Below, piece by piece: positions 62,272 to 64,000 of a stretch of DNA of 64,000 bases (its first letter is position 1; each line of letters opens with the position of its first letter). Location of the stretch: NCBI RefSeq assembly GCF_021155765.1, contig NC_060110.1:23768001-23832000 (forward strand). Reading direction: 5' to 3'. The translations under genes were made by a program, and so were the position numbers. The notes beneath the pieces are model-generated. The model made no database searches. It had not been told where the DNA came from and worked only from the letters and a program-made list of their open reading frames with translations. Source of the DNA: Diprion similis (taxonomy: Eukaryota > Arthropoda > Insecta > Hymenoptera > Diprionidae).

Positions 62272-64000
62272 CGCGTGAGGTCAGACTATAGTTGTCGTAT
62301 ATATTAACTAAATGCGAAATAGCGTGGAAATAGGCCAATTCAACCGAACCTAACCTAACTCGGACAAGAGACTTCTACTTGTCTCCTTCGGGTAGGGAGC
62401 CTCGTTACTCATTGCGAGTAGGCCCGCCTTGAGAACCAATCGCGTCATTGGTTTGACCAGAAACTCCCAATCATAGTCACAAGTTTGCTTTCAAATTGTT
62501 GTTCCTCTGAGGATACTTGGCGCCATCTCCCAGGCTGATCCCCAGTTCGCAGGTTTATGCCGAATTTCCATGTATGCATCAGCTGCGACATTCCCACACG
62601 AAGGAGTAAATTAAAACGAATACATTTTTATTCTAATTTCGATTACTACACATAGATCGAGCGTCGACGGATAAAAAACTCATTGAAAAGTTTCTTGTGT
62701 AATTTCAATTGTTTAAGCGTAGCTTCACTGCACAGATGAACCGCTATACAATCGCCATACAAAATTAGCTATGTGCACATGATTCGGATATACTTAGTCC
62801 GAAAAAGTATTGCTGATCGACAGTCGCTTTATTATGGTCCGCAGGTAAAACATGCCTGACCAAACCACGACCAAACCGATGAAATATTCCAATATGGAGG
62901 AATATTCCTCACAAATTTTAAAAATAACAACACTCTCTTTTTCACGATGCTCGTATAAAATTGAACCTGGCGACTTTATACTGACGAGACATTCGTGGAT
63001 TTTTATTTATTGTCTTAAAATCGTCTTCAGGCGCAATGTTAGTCAAAGATGACTGTGCCATACCTGGGATGCACACATTTTAGCAAAGCAGTGAAATCGG
63101 CAAATCGATGTTGTTCATAAACCTATCGGCAGATGAAAACATGGTAAACAAATTGTAGTTCATGCGGGGTACATCCGATTTCGTCAAATATGGCTGTGAT
63201 TAAGATTCTTGCTACCGTAATAACGGAAATAATTAGCGGCAGTGAAGTAGGAGGTGCAGACAGAAGTAGACAGGTTCGCAAGACCGTCAAGAGGGAGCGG
63301 AAAAAGGTAGAGAGCGATGATGACTAGACGCGGTCCGCTGCTTCAATCTTTCCAACTGAGGCAATGCGGGAAGCATGAACCTGAACGTCTGAAACAACGT
63401 CGAGTTGAACAACCCTGCAGCCTATATACGTGTACATAACTGGCTGTTGTCAATGTATACGTAAATGTGGAATTCTCGCATCATCAGGAGGTGGCCGAAC
63501 TTGAAGAAAAATAGATTTTCTTTCATTTCACAAAACTTTTGATCGTGTTATTTATTAAAGTACTGCCGAACCAAATACAACTCTTTAAATAATCGGCTGC
63601 ATGAAGTTAGCGTATAAAGTTTCGGCAGCTTTCTTAAGTCCAATATGAAGCTGAACAAAATTAACATTCATCCAGGCATCGCGATCAACTTTTTGCACCT
63701 TGATTGCAATCCGACAAACTCTTCAAAATAGCACAGTTATTCTTTTCGTATAGCGCAATGTATGTATTTAGAGCCAAGAACGATTTGTGTCTGAACCGTC
63801 GATGATACGTACAAATATACTACCTTTTCTCATTCGTCTTCCCCTCCTTTTTCTTCTTTATAATGCAAAATTGTAGGTACGCCACATACGCACGTCAGCT
63901 ATGCTTTATACACCAATGCAGTTTTGTTGCATAGGACTTCAGGTACCAATGAATGATCAGGCGATAGAAATCAGCGATGAATGGTGAAATACTTCCGTTA
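62272..64000. other. Upstream flank of the MRGBP-like gene, no gene recognised
   Basis: Contains the presumed MRGBP promoter with a CCTAACCTAAC motif at about 62348-62358 and small hairpin-forming stretches around 62364-62436. ORFs to the window end are short and featureless. Slightly GC-richer sequence at 63230-63420 could be a 5' exon of a gene beyond the window, but nothing supports it. Confidence 0.45.

Noticed and set aside
1-64000. tRNA or rRNA genes
   Set aside because: I looked for the GGTTCGA-type B box on both strands and found only coding or isolated matches without a paired A box and cloverleaf. A tRNAscan run would be decisive.
1-64000. CRISPR arrays, phage or other prokaryotic systems
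   Set aside because: All genes are spliced animal genes; the repeats seen are inverted or tandem without spacer-repeat regularity.

Overview
The window is animal nuclear DNA, most likely from an insect and plausibly a hymenopteran. This rests on long GT-AG introns, AT-rich spacers and the gene set: a bark beetle/Anakonda homologue, a peptide GPCR of the arthropod trissin-receptor type, and an eS28 protein very close to the insect form. Short CCTAACC motifs also fit Hymenoptera, but only weakly. Nothing prokaryotic, phage-like or CRISPR-like is visible.

Layout. (1) 1-13577, + strand: the 3' part of a very large bark beetle (bark/anakonda) homologue. I traced 26 exons that join in frame into 2,822 residues, with three SRCR domains, three CUB-like domains, many beta-helix repeats, a C-type-lectin-like domain, one membrane segment and a long cytoplasmic tail. 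The 5' end lies outside the window. (2) 13578-24207: noncoding spacer containing a degenerate approximately 10-bp tandem repeat (17945-18475). (3) 24208-46914, + strand: a seven-transmembrane neuropeptide receptor in eight exons (440 residues), best matched from memory to trissin receptors. Introns 1 and 7 are long and carry inverted-repeat elements. (4) 46915-52051: spacer. (5) 52052-54931, + strand: a SMAP-type ArfGAP in eight exons (483 residues) with a clathrin box and a Gln/Asn-rich tail. (6) 54932-59690: noncoding. (7) 59774-59971, + strand: ribosomal protein eS28 (RpS28), convergent with (8) 61119-62271, - strand: MRGBP/Eaf7-like NuA4/TIP60 subunit (four exons, 250 residues). (9) 62272-64000: no gene recognised.

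The genes are unrelated in function: tricellular junction, neuropeptide signalling, Arf/clathrin traffic, translation and chromatin acetylation. No operon-like logic is implied.

The most notable unexplained structure is a set of foldback or terminal-inverted-repeat elements: 27700-28218, about 31321-32125, 32543-33256, about 43872-44500, and two 144-146-bp hairpins of one family at 42820-42965 and 59430-59573. Other points worth a look are a GC-rich, multi-frame-open putative alternative exon in the GPCR (45055-45488), a 45-bp in-frame candidate microexon in bark (12296-12340), and a three-copy motif ending at the very C terminus of Bark. I found no clear new multi-gene system. All identifications are by eye; no search was run.
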